Part shown: positions 8,382-17,243 of the stretch, piece after piece
How positions within the stretch are numbered: position 1 is the first letter of the stretch
How the letters are laid out: the number at the start of each line of letters is the position of its first letter
Source: Caccocola sp964450835
GTDB taxonomy: Bacteria; Synergistota; Synergistia; Synergistales; Synergistaceae
DNA: 64,000 nucleotides
Direction of reading: 5' to 3'
NCBI GenBank assembly: GCA_964450835.1
Contig: CAYVEQ010000003.1
Span: forward strand, 1-64,000
The notes under the pieces: generated by a model
Told to the model about the DNA's origin: nothing
The model's database searches: none
What the model saw: the letters and a program-made list of their open reading frames with translations, nothing else
Made by a program: the position numbers and the translations under genes

Positions 8382-9695
8382 ATGGAAAGTATTATGCTGG
8401 ATAGGATAAAGATTTTAGCTTCTGAAATGAAATCGGGTATGATTGATTTTGCCCAGCGATTAATTCGTTGCCCGTCATTGACAGGAGAAGAGAAAGATGT
8501 TTCAGATATCCTACTGAAAGAGTTGGACAAGCTTGGTTACAATGAGATCTTTCGAGATGACTGGGGTAATATAGTCGGCATCATACACGGCACTAAACCA
8601 GGGCCGACAATTATGTTTAACGGTCATATGGATCATGTCGATGTCGGAGCGACCGCCGAGTGGATGGGTTATGATCCGTACAGCGGAGTTATTGACGTTG
8701 CAGAGATATATAATGAAACAGGCACTGAGTTAGAAAAAACTGAAGTAATTCATGGACGGGCGGCTGCAGATACCAAATGTGGAATTGCATGTCAAGTTTA
8801 TAGCGGTGCCATCTTGATTCGCCTGAAGAAAGAAGGATTCGATTTTAGCGGCGATTACATGGTCAGCTGTGTCGTCATGGAAGAACCAGGCGAACAAATT
8901 GGTATGACAGGACTCTACGAAGATACTTTTCCTAAAAAAGGATTACAAATAGATGGTGTTGTGTCGTGCGAGTCAACTTCATTAAAAATATATTGTGGAC
9001 ACCGCGGTAGGGTTGAATTAAATGTAGAAGTGTCGGGAATTACTAGTCACGGCGCCGCTCCATGGCTTGGTGTCAATGCAGTTTTAAAAGCAACCAAACT
9101 TATCGAAAAAGTAGAAGAAAAGTTTGCAAAAGAATATAAAATAGACGAAAAACTTGGAAAAGCTAGTATTGCATTAACAGTTATAAGCTGTTCACCAGGG
9201 GCAATGTGTGTTGTGCCGGATCGTTGTAATGTTATCTATGACAGACGCTTAGTTCCGACAGAAACACCGGAAGATGCTCTCAATGAGATACAGCGCATTA
9301 TTGATGATTTAACGGCCGAAGACCCCGATTTTCGTGCGAGAGTTACTGTTTCTGCCACTCCTAGAAAAACCTACACCGGCAAAACTGTTACATTGCCGAA
9401 CATAAAAGAAGGGTGGCGTATCGATGAAGACCATCCGTTTGTGATAGCGGCATCAAATGCTCTTCGTAGTATTGGCGAGCCCGTTGCTTATGGATACTGG
9501 GATTTTGGGACGGACTTGGCTATGATATGCGGGCGTCATCATATCGCGGCGATTGGCTATTCACCTATGCAGGAATTTTATTGCCACAGGCCTGTTGATA
9601 AATGCCGGATTGACTTTATGAATCGAGCTCTTGTAGGCAATATTTCCATATTCACAGAACTGACTCAGTTGAAGAAAGATGATTTTAAACTTTGA
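8382..9695 (+). CDS. M20-family metallopeptidase/deacylase (ArgE/DapE-like)
   Basis: A 437-residue M20 zinc amidohydrolase. Family hallmarks are FNGHMDHVDV (first metal His/Asp), HGRAAADTKCG (bridging Asp), MEEPGEQ (catalytic Glu and ligand), GHRGRVELNVEVSGITSHGAAP in the dimerisation domain, and a C-terminal metal-ligand region around FYCHRPVDK. Such enzymes cleave N-acyl-amino acids, dipeptides or carbamoyl amino acids. The ATG has AGGAGG seven to eight bases upstream. It lies directly behind the TRAP permease and ahead of a second, shorter M20 enzyme, which suggests two successive deacylation or hydrolysis steps on an imported compound. The specific substrate cannot be read from the sequence. 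Confidence 0.88.
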   Translation: MESIMLDRIKILASEMKSGMIDFAQRLIRCPSLTGEEKDVSDILLKELDKLGYNEIFRDDWGNIVGIIHGTKPGPTIMFNGHMDHVDVGATAEWMGYDPYSGVIDVAEIYNETGTELEKTEVIHGRAAADTKCGIACQVYSGAILIRLKKEGFDFSGDYMVSCVVMEEPGEQIGMTGLYEDTFPKKGLQIDGVVSCESTSLKIYCGHRGRVELNVEVSGITSHGAAPWLGVNAVLKATKLIEKVEEKFAKEYKIDEKLGKASIALTVISCSPGAMCVVPDRCNVIYDRRLVPTETPEDALNEIQRIIDDLTAEDPDFRARVTVSATPRKTYTGKTVTLPNIKEGWRIDEDHPFVIAASNALRSIGEPVAYGYWDFGTDLAMICGRHHIAAIGYSPMQEFYCHRPVDKCRIDFMNRALVGNISIFTELTQLKKDDFKL

Positions 9696-9728
9696 CATCA
9701 GTTTCGTCTTAGAAAAGGGGTAACTTAA

Positions 9729-10886
9729 ATGGACTTAAAGGCTTTGGAAGAAATTGCTCTAACAAGACAGTTAGTAAAAATTGAAAGCAGTAATCCCGGT
9801 GCATATGAAGGTAACATATCAGATTTTGTTTATGAGTGGCTTAGGAAAAATACATGCGCTGAGGTCATTAGAGAAAAAGTCCATGATGGGCGATATAACA
9901 TTGTAGCAAAACTTAGAGGAAAAACCTCATCTCCAAATCTTGTATATGTATGCCACATGGATACAGTTCCAATTGGCGACGGATGGCACTATGATGCGCT
10001 AAATGCAACTATTATAGAAGATAAAATGTATGGCCGAGGTTCATGTGATATGAAATCAGGACTTGCTGCCGGAATGCTTGCTTTCAGAAATATAGCGGCG
10101 ATAAAAGCTAATCTGGAGCATGACTTTCTGTTTATTGCAACTGTCGACGAAGAAGACACTATGACAGGCGCTGAACAGATAGTAAAAGATGGCTATGTGA
10201 ACGCCGAAAGTTACGTGCTTGATGCTGAACCCACAAATCACTTGATTCAGGTTGCGCACAAAGGAAAAACCTGGTTTAAATTAACGGTGCACGGACTAGC
10301 GGCACATGCAAGCGCACCGCAGAAGGGATGCAGCGCGATAGCGGCAATGGCAGAAATAATATGCATAATTAATAGAAAAGTCGCAGCACTGCCTATCCAT
10401 CAAGAAATGGGTGCGTCATCGGCTACGTTTGGGATTATCAAAGGCGGAACAAATGTCAATATAGTTCCTGATGAATGTATTACAATGATTGACATGCGGC
10501 TTGTTCCGCCGACTACCAACAAAGAGTCAATTCGATTGGTTGAAGAAGCAATTGCGGAGGGTGTTTCTAAAGTTCCGGGAACGAGTTGCGAATGCGTGGT
10601 TTTTGCGCAACGACCAAGTATAGACAAGGATGATGACTCTTTCCTTCTTGCCAAATTAAAGACGGCAACCGCAACAGTGACCGGCAAAGAAGCTATTGTT
10701 GATTTTTTCCCTGGATATACAGACACCGCTGTTGTAGCTGCTATGACAGGTAACCATAATTGTATGTCGTATGGCCCCGGTGATCTTTCTGTCGCTCATA
10801 AACCAGATGAATATGTATGTTGTGCTGATATCACAAGATGCGTAAAAGTGCTGACATCTTTAGCAGAAGATATTTTGCTCAATTGA
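9729..10886 (+). CDS. Second M20-family metallopeptidase/deacylase (ArgE/DapE-like)
   Basis: A 385-residue M20 enzyme distinct from its upstream neighbour. It shows VYVCHMDTVPIGDGW (metal His/Asp), YGRGSCDMKSGLAAG (bridging Asp), TVDEEDTMTGAE (catalytic Glu pair), LTVHGLAAHASAP in the lid/dimerisation domain and YGPGDLSVAHKPDEYV near the C-terminus (metal His). These match ArgE/DapE/succinyl-diaminopimelate desuccinylase relatives. An AAAAGGGG ribosome-binding site precedes the ATG. Its stop lies 15 bases before the LarA-like gene. Tandem M20 genes beside a TRAP transporter suggest scavenging of an acylated or peptide-linked amino acid (inference). Confidence 0.88.
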   Translation: MDLKALEEIALTRQLVKIESSNPGAYEGNISDFVYEWLRKNTCAEVIREKVHDGRYNIVAKLRGKTSSPNLVYVCHMDTVPIGDGWHYDALNATIIEDKMYGRGSCDMKSGLAAGMLAFRNIAAIKANLEHDFLFIATVDEEDTMTGAEQIVKDGYVNAESYVLDAEPTNHLIQVAHKGKTWFKLTVHGLAAHASAPQKGCSAIAAMAEIICIINRKVAALPIHQEMGASSATFGIIKGGTNVNIVPDECITMIDMRLVPPTTNKESIRLVEEAIAEGVSKVPGTSCECVVFAQRPSIDKDDDSFLLAKLKTATATVTGKEAIVDFFPGYTDTAVVAAMTGNHNCMSYGPGDLSVAHKPDEYVCCADITRCVKVLTSLAEDILLN

Positions 10887-10901
10887 CAAAGAGGTGATCG
10901 T

Positions 10902-12185
10902 ATGCGTGCAAGCACTAGTGCTATTTTAAAGAAAATTCAACTACCTCAGATGTTTCGTGTTAGGCAACTGTTTCCAAGGCCTAAGATCAAACCCTCTGAG
11001 ATTCATACACACATTGAAAAAATACTCAGTAAAGAACCATTTTGCGCTAAAATAAAACCAGGAATGCGTATAGCCATAACCGCTGGCTCCCGTGGCGTAG
11101 CCAACGTGCCTATAATAACAAAAGCCATAGTAGACTTTGTTAAAAGTAAAAATGCGCTACCCTTTATTGTGCCTGCTATGGGAAGCCATGGAAATGCTAC
11201 AGCAGATGGACAGCTTGGGATTCTTAAGTCATATGGCATTACAGAAGAAAGCATGCAGTGCCCTATCATTTCATCAATGGAAGTAAAAAAGGTCGGGATA
11301 AATGAAGAAGGCATTGATGTCTTCATTGACCGAAACGCAGCCGAAGCTGATGGCATCATTGTAAGTTGCCGCATTAAACCCCATACTTCTTTTAGAGGGC
11401 GTTTTGAAAGCGGCATAATGAAAATGATGACGATTGGACTTGGCAAGCAAGTTGGAGCCGAGATGTGCCATAAGGCGGGCTTTAAATATATGGCAAAGTA
11501 TGTGCCAATGTTTGGTCAGGTCATTTTAAATAATGCCCATGTGTTATATGCAGTTGCATCAATTGAAAACGCGTTTGATGAGACTGCGGAAATTGTGGCA
11601 GTAGACGCTAAAGACATATATGACCAGGAACCTATATTGTTGCAACGGGCGTTTGAGAATATGCCGCGAATTCACGTAGCATCATGTGACCTGTTGATAG
11701 TTGACCAAGTTGGAAAATATTTCAGCGGAGATGGTATGGATCCTAATGTTACGGGTTCTTTTAGCACACCGTATGCAACTGGTGGAATTGCTAAGCAACA
11801 TATTGTTGTGCTTGATGTAAGTGATAATTCACACGGCAATGCTATGGGCATTGGACATGCCATTGCGACGACGGAGCGTGCGGTGAAAAAGCTTGATTTG
11901 GATGCAATGTACGCAAACGGAGTAACATGTAAGCTTCTCAATGGTTGCAGGATTCCTGCTTACATGGAAAATGATCGTGACGCAATAAAAATGGGGCTTG
12001 CACTTTGTGTGGACTACGATGAGGACAAGCCGCGTATAGTACGCATTCCTAACACTTTACATTTGGAGCATATTATGCTCTCGGAGGCGTATTATACAGA
12101 GATACAGAATGATGCAAGATTTGTAATAGAAAGTGAGCCGGAGCCGTTTGCTTTTGATTGTGATGGGAATATAGAATTAATGTAA
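10902..12185 (+). CDS. LarA-like (DUF2088) protein, long form
   Basis: A 427-residue member of the lactate racemase/DUF2088 superfamily. It has ITAGSRGVANVPIITKAIVD and PAMGSHGNATADGQ (about residues 58-104), typical of the N-terminal domain. The segment RIKPHTSFRGRFESGIMKMM, then GLGKQ and a nearby His (about residues 158-190), corresponds to the His/Lys nickel-pincer region. The spacing between these residues differs from that in LarA itself, so it belongs to a divergent subfamily whose reaction is not established. It closes the TRAP-M20 operon with an AAAGAGGTGATC ribosome-binding region. A second, truncated LarA-like gene sits at the opposite end of the locus, so hydroxy-acid epimerisation may be a theme here. 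Confidence 0.75.
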   Translation: MRASTSAILKKIQLPQMFRVRQLFPRPKIKPSEIHTHIEKILSKEPFCAKIKPGMRIAITAGSRGVANVPIITKAIVDFVKSKNALPFIVPAMGSHGNATADGQLGILKSYGITEESMQCPIISSMEVKKVGINEEGIDVFIDRNAAEADGIIVSCRIKPHTSFRGRFESGIMKMMTIGLGKQVGAEMCHKAGFKYMAKYVPMFGQVILNNAHVLYAVASIENAFDETAEIVAVDAKDIYDQEPILLQRAFENMPRIHVASCDLLIVDQVGKYFSGDGMDPNVTGSFSTPYATGGIAKQHIVVLDVSDNSHGNAMGIGHAIATTERAVKKLDLDAMYANGVTCKLLNGCRIPAYMENDRDAIKMGLALCVDYDEDKPRIVRIPNTLHLEHIMLSEAYYTEIQNDARFVIESEPEPFAFDCDGNIELM

Positions 12186-12548
12186 CGTTTAGAAAAATCA
12201 TAGAGAAGTTATATCTCTTGTTTTACTTTACACTCTGTGATTTTCCCCATACTGTTTGACTATTCACGGATGCTTCAGAACTCGTGCTTGTGCTGCCTCG
12301 CATTTCAGCAGTTAAAGAGGAGGAACACTTAGTAATATGGATACAAAAAGCGAAGGTTTTCAGCGATGTAAAACCGCTGGAAACCTTTGCCTGCCGGGAT
12401 TTTTCCAAGTATCGCAGATGGAGTATGTGCAACAATTCTGATTACATGATCCGCGCACGAACGATAGCGTTTCGTCGATGTTTTAAAGTTAGACATAATC
12501 TGAGTTTATTTCGACGCCGACGCGACATTTCGCGCATCGAGGAAGAAA
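12186..12548. other. Intergenic stretch, no gene recognised
   Basis: About 360 bases between two convergent genes. A weak hairpin (AGAGA...TCTCT, 12202-12218) followed by TGTTTT may end the LarA operon. An AGGAGG at 12317-12322 precedes only a 33-codon frame, and no conserved product was recognised. The AT-rich composition ends in this stretch. Confidence 0.4.
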
Positions 12549-13646
12549 TCACAGGTCGCTCTGTATCTCCGATGTGAAGGGGTAGTAGATGCGAAGCTCG
12601 GTGATGCTTCGCAGCGAATCGTCGTTTCGTCCGGCGGACTCGCGCAGTCTCTCCCAGCCGCCGTTGGCGTAGCGGGCAAGGACGAGCGACTTGCGGCCGT
12701 ATGAGGACCACATATCCCACATCTTTTCTCCGTCGGCGGGGCCGGAGACGAGTCCGTGCTTAAAGAGCGGGGATGTGCCGCCGAGCATTGACCTGCCGTC
12801 AGCCGGGCCTATTACGAGCCACTGCGTCATCTTCCAGACGTTCTGCATCTCTTTCGAAGTAAGGGCATGATCCCACGGGATAATCTGGAATCCGCCCGTT
12901 ACGCCGTGCGGCGTTGTGCTCACATCGATAACGCCGCTGTGGTTGGCGCGTATCCCGCCCGAGCGCTGAAAGAGCGTTCCCTCAAAACGCCCCGTGCCGC
13001 CGAGCGGGACGAGCACGCGGCCGAGAATTTTGTAGCCGTTGGAATACCATGCCGTGACTCTGCCTCCGGGACGGTTTTCTATGTCGACCATATAGGGGAG
13101 TGACGGATCTTCGTACACTTCGATGACCAGAGTGTCGCCCTCCTTCGGCAGATTGTCGGCGCCGAGCGGGGCGGAGCTCCCGTCGCTGTGGCGCACAGTC
13201 ACGCGCGAGCCGACTGCGGGAGCCCAAGCGCCGAAAACGCTCTCGCCCGCCTTCGCGTCAAGCACTATCGAAGAACCGGCCCCGGCCGCCGGAGCGATGG
13301 TTTCTTGCGGGATTATGCTGAGGGTTCTTCCATGTCCCTTTTCCAGAGAGACAAGCATGTGCACCGCGTTTACCGCAGACGCGCAGACGCATCCCGGCTC
13401 TCCCCACGCGCTCGCCGTGTAGCCGGGCCAGCGCGTCGTCGTCGGAAGATCCGCCACTGTCGCGATTTCAAATTCACCCTTGCCTTCCGTCGTGACTGTT
13501 ACAGGTGCGCCGCGCATCATGGGAATGTCGATTTCAAAAAGTTTCTTGGCTTCAGCCGCGGCGCAGCGTGCGGCCAGCAGACTGAAGCAGAGCGAAAACG
13601 CGGCAAAGACGGCAAAAATGATTTTCTCGGATTTTTTCGGTTTCAA
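12549..13646 (-). CDS. Exported protein of unknown function
   Basis: A 365-residue protein if translation starts at the TTG at 13646, which has GAGGGAG about seven bases upstream. A further upstream TTG at 13703 would give 384 residues with no clear ribosome-binding site. The N-terminus is a clear signal peptide: KPKKSEK, then IIFAVFAAFSLCFSLLAA, then RCAAAEA. The mature part is rich in Gly, Pro and Trp with beta-type patterning, and has repeated motifs ending in SGPADGEKMWDMW and IGPADGRSMLGGTS. I do not recognise a family. It lies alone, divergent from nothing obvious, next to a Fur-family gene on the same strand. It is likely periplasmic or surface-located (inference). Confidence 0.65.
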   Translation of the reverse strand: MKPKKSEKIIFAVFAAFSLCFSLLAARCAAAEAKKLFEIDIPMMRGAPVTVTTEGKGEFEIATVADLPTTTRWPGYTASAWGEPGCVCASAVNAVHMLVSLEKGHGRTLSIIPQETIAPAAGAGSSIVLDAKAGESVFGAWAPAVGSRVTVRHSDGSSAPLGADNLPKEGDTLVIEVYEDPSLPYMVDIENRPGGRVTAWYSNGYKILGRVLVPLGGTGRFEGTLFQRSGGIRANHSGVIDVSTTPHGVTGGFQIIPWDHALTSKEMQNVWKMTQWLVIGPADGRSMLGGTSPLFKHGLVSGPADGEKMWDMWSSYGRKSLVLARYANGGWERLRESAGRNDDSLRSITELRIYYPFTSEIQSDL

Positions 13647-14044
13647 AATATTTCTCCCTCTCCGGCGCAAGTCAGGTAATTTTATAAAATTCTCGCGCGT
13701 CAAAAGACTGCGCCCGTGCGCCGGGAAAAATTAAAAACGCAGGGCATCAGGCGAAGTACCATCCGCCTCACGTCATATTATAATGCCGGCGAAGACCGCG
13801 TAAAGAGATCGGCGCGCGGGAATAAGAAAACTTCCTGCGGAAAGCGTTCGAAAAAGCAAAATTTCAAAACCTGCAAAGAGAGTCCCGCGGCCGCGCGTGG
13901 GCGCAGTGCCTTGCATCAGTGCGTACAAACGCGGCGTGCTAAGTCTCGCGCGTCAGAGAGGCGGCACGCTTTGCGAAAAATTTGCGGGACCCCTTCGCTC
14001 TCGCATGCAAAAGCCCGCCGCGCGCACCCATGCTGCCGCACCCT
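13647..14044. other. Intergenic stretch, no gene recognised
   Basis: About 400 bases between the exported-protein gene and the Fur-family gene (both minus strand). It is GC-rich with some short open frames but no recognisable coding signal, RNA gene or strong repeat. Confidence 0.4.
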
Positions 14045-14470
14045 CTATGACTTCGCGCAGCCGGAGCAGAGACCGTAGAAGAAAATTTCTGTCTGCTCTA
14101 TCCGCGCGATGCTGCAGCGGATGACTGATACGGAGCCTAAAATTTCATCCTCGTCCACCGGGATGTCAAAGAGCCGTCCGCACCCGCGGCAGAGAAAATG
14201 GCCGTGCGTTTCCGTCGCCGGGTCGAAACAGACTTTTTTGTCGTCAATGCTGAGAATTTTTATAAGCCCGGCGTCGGCAAGAAGCTGTGCGGTGCTGTAA
14301 AGGGTGGCAACGGACATTGCCTCGCGTTCCGAGGAAAGTTCTTTGTAAAGCCTCTCGGCGGAAGGGTGGTCCTCGCGTCCTTCGAGCTTTCGGAGAATGG
14401 CTATGCGCTGTGCCGTTATCTTGGCTCCTCTTTCTTTAAGTACCTCTACAGCGTCGTCGACCGTCCACAT
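14045..14470 (-). CDS. Fur/PerR-family metal-dependent repressor
   Basis: A 141-residue Fur-superfamily regulator. The N-terminal winged helix contains ITAQRIAILRKLEG, HPSAERLYKEL and the recognition-helix region VATLYSTAQLLADAGLI. The C-terminal dimerisation domain has the metal-site segment ETHGHFLCRGCGRLFDI and a second Cys pair CSGC, consistent with a structural zinc site made of two CxxC motifs. Fur, Zur and PerR cannot be told apart safely from this alone. The CxxC pair and short N-terminus resemble PerR/Fur of anaerobes. GGGGGAG precedes the ATG. No iron-uptake gene adjoins it. Confidence 0.88.
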   Translation of the reverse strand: MWTVDDAVEVLKERGAKITAQRIAILRKLEGREDHPSAERLYKELSSEREAMSVATLYSTAQLLADAGLIKILSIDDKKVCFDPATETHGHFLCRGCGRLFDIPVDEDEILGSVSVIRCSIARIEQTEIFFYGLCSGCAKS

Positions 14471-14602
14471 AGCCGCGCTCCCCCAATGATAACTTCACCG
14501 ATTTTGATTATTATAAATCAAGGCGCCGTGTTTGTATCGGCGCGCCGAGATAACCGCTGCCCCGCCGCGTTCACGCGCGGACGGGCAAAAATGATTTCAG
14601 AC

Positions 14603-14632
14603 TTGCGGATTGACTCGATTTAACGTTATAAT
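14603..14632 (+). promoter_or_regulatory. Predicted promoter of tRNA-Gln
   Basis: TTGCGG (14603-14608) and TATAAT (14627-14632) with an 18-base spacer, about 14 bases before the mature tRNA 5' end. Confidence 0.5.
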
Positions 14633-14646
14633 GACCGTTGCCGTAA

Positions 14647-14722
14647 TGGGGTGTAGCCAAGCGGCCTAAGGCAGCGGACTTTGACTCCGCCATCGATGGT
14701 TCGAGTCCATCCACCCCAGCCA
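14647..14722 (+). tRNA. tRNA-Gln (anticodon TTG), CCA encoded
   Basis: The cloverleaf is complete. The acceptor TGGGGTG pairs with CACCCCA, the anticodon stem GCGGA/TCCGC holds loop CTTTGAC, and the T-arm GATGG/CCATC holds loop TTCGAGT. The discriminator is G and CCA is encoded at 14720-14722. The anticodon TTG reads CAA/CAG. Confidence 0.93.
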
Positions 14723-14771
14723 TTTTTTCGAGCCGAAAAAATCTGAGGCGTTTCTGAAAGGGGCAGAAATC

Positions 14772-16184
14772 GTGAACGGGAATGAAAAATCGTTTGGAGT
14801 GCTCCTGCTGGCCGCGGGCAAAGGCACGCGAATGCGCAGTAAAACTCCCAAGGTTCTCCATCTGATGCTTGAAGAGCCGATCCTCTACTATCCCCTTAAA
14901 GCGGCGCGCGACGCCGGTTTCGACGATACCGCGGTGGTAGTGGGATATGAAGGCGAGGCCGTCGAAAGCTGGACGCGCGAAAATTTCCCCGAAACAGCCG
15001 TAATCTGGCAGCGCGAGCAGCGCGGCACGGCTCATGCGGTCAGGCTCGCGCGGGAATGGTTTCTCCGTTTCGACAACGTGATAATACTTCCAGGCGACGC
15101 GCCGCTGATTACACCGGAGACTCTTAAAAAATTTGCCGCTCGCCACGCGGAGAGCGGAAGCGACTGCAGTTTCCTGAGTTTCATGCTTGACGACCCCGCG
15201 GGCTACGGACGTGTGATACGCGAAAACGGCGCTGTCCGCGTAGTCGAACACAAAGACGCGACAGAGGCGGAGCGTTCCGTTCGCGAGGTAAACAGCGGCA
15301 TGTATATCTTCCGCACGCAGACGCTTTCCTCCGTTATAGACGACATCTCCTGCAGCAACGCGCAAGGTGAGTATTACCTGCCCGACGCTCTTTCCCTGAC
15401 GGCGTCGCGCGGCGGAAAGACAGACGCCGTCCTTGCCGATAACTCCGAAGAATTTCTCGGCATCAACGACCAGATACAGCTCGCGCGGGCTTCTTCCCTG
15501 ATGCGCGACAGAATAGTGTTTTCCCTGATGAGAGATAACGGCCTTCACTGCATGGACCCGTCGAGCGTGTGGATAGGCCCGAAAGTAAAGGTCGGACGCG
15601 ACGTCACTGTTCATCCGTCGGTCCAGCTGTGGGGAGAGACGGAAGTGGCCGACGGGGCTTTCATAGGGAGCTTCACCGTGCTGCGCGGCTCCAAAGTCGG
15701 GGAGAACGCGAACCTGAAAGGCTCCGTCCGCATGAACGACTCCGCCGCCGGGCCGAAGTCGTCGGTCGGACCCTTCTCCTTCATGCGCGAACACGGCGAA
15801 CTGCTTGAAAACGCGCACATGGGACGCTTCGTTGAAATAAAAAAGAGCGTTATCGGCAAAGATTCAAAGGTGCCCCATCTTTCTTATATCGGAGACGCGG
15901 AGATCGGAGAGAACACCAACATAGGCGCGGGCACTATAACCTGTAATTACGACGGAGAAAAAAAGAACAGGACAAAAATCGGCAGCAACTGTTTTGTCGG
16001 CAGCGACACGATGTTCGTGGCCCCCGTCGAGGTGGGGGACGAGGCTTCGACCGCCGCCGGATCGGTCATCACAGGCGGCGTGCCTGCCGGCGCTCTCGGA
16101 GTGGGGCGCGCGAGGCAGATCAATATAGAAAACTGGAACGACAGGCGCGGAAAGAAACCGTCCGACGGGAAGTCCCGCGGCTGA
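14772..16184 (+). CDS. glmU: Bifunctional UDP-N-acetylglucosamine pyrophosphorylase / glucosamine-1-phosphate N-acetyltransferase
   Basis: GlmU makes UDP-GlcNAc for peptidoglycan and envelope sugars. The 470-residue protein has the N-terminal nucleotidyltransferase domain with LLLAAGKGTRMRSKTPKVLH (about residues 11-30), the QREQRGTAHAVR uracil-binding region and PGDAPL. The C-terminal left-handed beta-helix acetyltransferase has repeated hexapeptides (VGRDVTVHPSV, IGDAEIGENTNIGAGTI) and the conserved NYDGEKKNRTKIGSN. It starts at GTG with AAAGGGG eight bases upstream. The next gene, prs, follows after about 40 bases, the common glmU-prs order. Length and motifs are normal. Confidence 0.97.
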   Translation: MNGNEKSFGVLLLAAGKGTRMRSKTPKVLHLMLEEPILYYPLKAARDAGFDDTAVVVGYEGEAVESWTRENFPETAVIWQREQRGTAHAVRLAREWFLRFDNVIILPGDAPLITPETLKKFAARHAESGSDCSFLSFMLDDPAGYGRVIRENGAVRVVEHKDATEAERSVREVNSGMYIFRTQTLSSVIDDISCSNAQGEYYLPDALSLTASRGGKTDAVLADNSEEFLGINDQIQLARASSLMRDRIVFSLMRDNGLHCMDPSSVWIGPKVKVGRDVTVHPSVQLWGETEVADGAFIGSFTVLRGSKVGENANLKGSVRMNDSAAGPKSSVGPFSFMREHGELLENAHMGRFVEIKKSVIGKDSKVPHLSYIGDAEIGENTNIGAGTITCNYDGEKKNRTKIGSNCFVGSDTMFVAPVEVGDEASTAAGSVITGGVPAGALGVGRARQINIENWNDRRGKKPSDGKSRG

Positions 16185-16223
16185 GGCGGGGCTTTGTTCT
16201 TATCTCTTTAAGGAGGAGATTGT

Positions 16224-17195
16224 ATGTCCGCAGGATTAAGAGAAGTAAAGATATTTTCCGGCAGCGCTGACCCGCAGTTCGCGGAAAACATATGCATGAA
16301 CTTGGGCGTGCCTCTTTCGGCCACCAAGCTTTTCCGTTTCTCGGACCAGGAGATAGGCGTCTCGATTGAGGAAAGCGTGCGCGGCGCGGACGTATACGTT
16401 GTGCAGCCGACCTGCGAACCCGCCAACGAACATCTTTTCGAGCTATTGGTGATAGTGGACGCTCTTAAAAGAGCTTCGGCCTATCACGTCAATCTTGTAA
16501 TACCCTACTTCGGCTACGCCCGCCAGGACAGAAAAACGCGTTCGCGCGAACCGATCACGGCGAAGCTCGTCGCGAACCTGCTTGAGACCGCCGGCGCCGA
16601 CCGCGTGATTGCCGCTGACCTTCACGCGGGGCAGATACAGGGCTTCTTCGACATTCCGGTCGACCACCTGACAGGCATTCCGCTCCTTGCCTCCTACTTC
16701 CGCAGGACGCTCGCCAAGGAAATGGAAAACGGACTTGTTTCCGTCGTATCGCCGGACATAGGCGGCGTCGTGCGCGCGAGGAAATTCGCGGGACAGCTGA
16801 ACAACCTTGACCTTGCCATTGTCGACAAGCGCCGCTCGCACGAGGTCGCGAACCAGTGCGAGGTGATGGAGATAATCGGGAATGTGGAAGGCAGGACATG
16901 TGTCCTCGTCGATGACATTATAGATACGGCAGGAACGATAGTCAAAGCGGCCGAGGCTCTCAAAGAAAGAGGTGCGAAGGAAGTCTACGCCTGCGCCACG
17001 CACGGCGTGCTTTCCGGTCCCGCGATAGAGAGGCTCAAAAGCTCCGTGATAAAAGAGGTCGTCCTGACTGACACGATTCCTCTCAAAGAGAGCAAGAAAA
17101 TCGACAAGATACGCCAGCTTCCCATAGCGCCGCTTTTCGCCGAAGCGCTGAGAAGAATCCACTCCGAGCACTCGGTAAGCATTTTGTTCCGCTAA
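16224..17195 (+). CDS. prs: Ribose-phosphate pyrophosphokinase (PRPP synthetase)
   Basis: The 323-residue enzyme makes PRPP from ribose-5-phosphate and ATP for nucleotide, His and Trp synthesis. Motifs are the N-terminal FSGSADPQFAENI, the ATP-loop region YFGYARQDRKTRSREPITA, the catalytic His/metal region ADLHAGQIQGFFDIPVDHL and the PRPP-binding loop CVLVDDIIDTAGTI. GGAGGAG precedes the ATG by six or seven bases. It lies between glmU and rplY, a typical bacterial neighbourhood, and seems complete and ordinary. Confidence 0.97.
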   Translation: MSAGLREVKIFSGSADPQFAENICMNLGVPLSATKLFRFSDQEIGVSIEESVRGADVYVVQPTCEPANEHLFELLVIVDALKRASAYHVNLVIPYFGYARQDRKTRSREPITAKLVANLLETAGADRVIAADLHAGQIQGFFDIPVDHLTGIPLLASYFRRTLAKEMENGLVSVVSPDIGGVVRARKFAGQLNNLDLAIVDKRRSHEVANQCEVMEIIGNVEGRTCVLVDDIIDTAGTIVKAAEALKERGAKEVYACATHGVLSGPAIERLKSSVIKEVVLTDTIPLKESKKIDKIRQLPIAPLFAEALRRIHSEHSVSILFR

Positions 17196-17243
17196 ACGAC
17201 GGAAAAAATTTACAGAAGCAAAACCATTGAGGAGGACATATCC

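Noticed and set aside
14571..15818. Minus-strand frame covering tRNA-Gln and the front of glmU
   Set aside because: It would run through a complete tRNA and a conserved gene; no protein signature.
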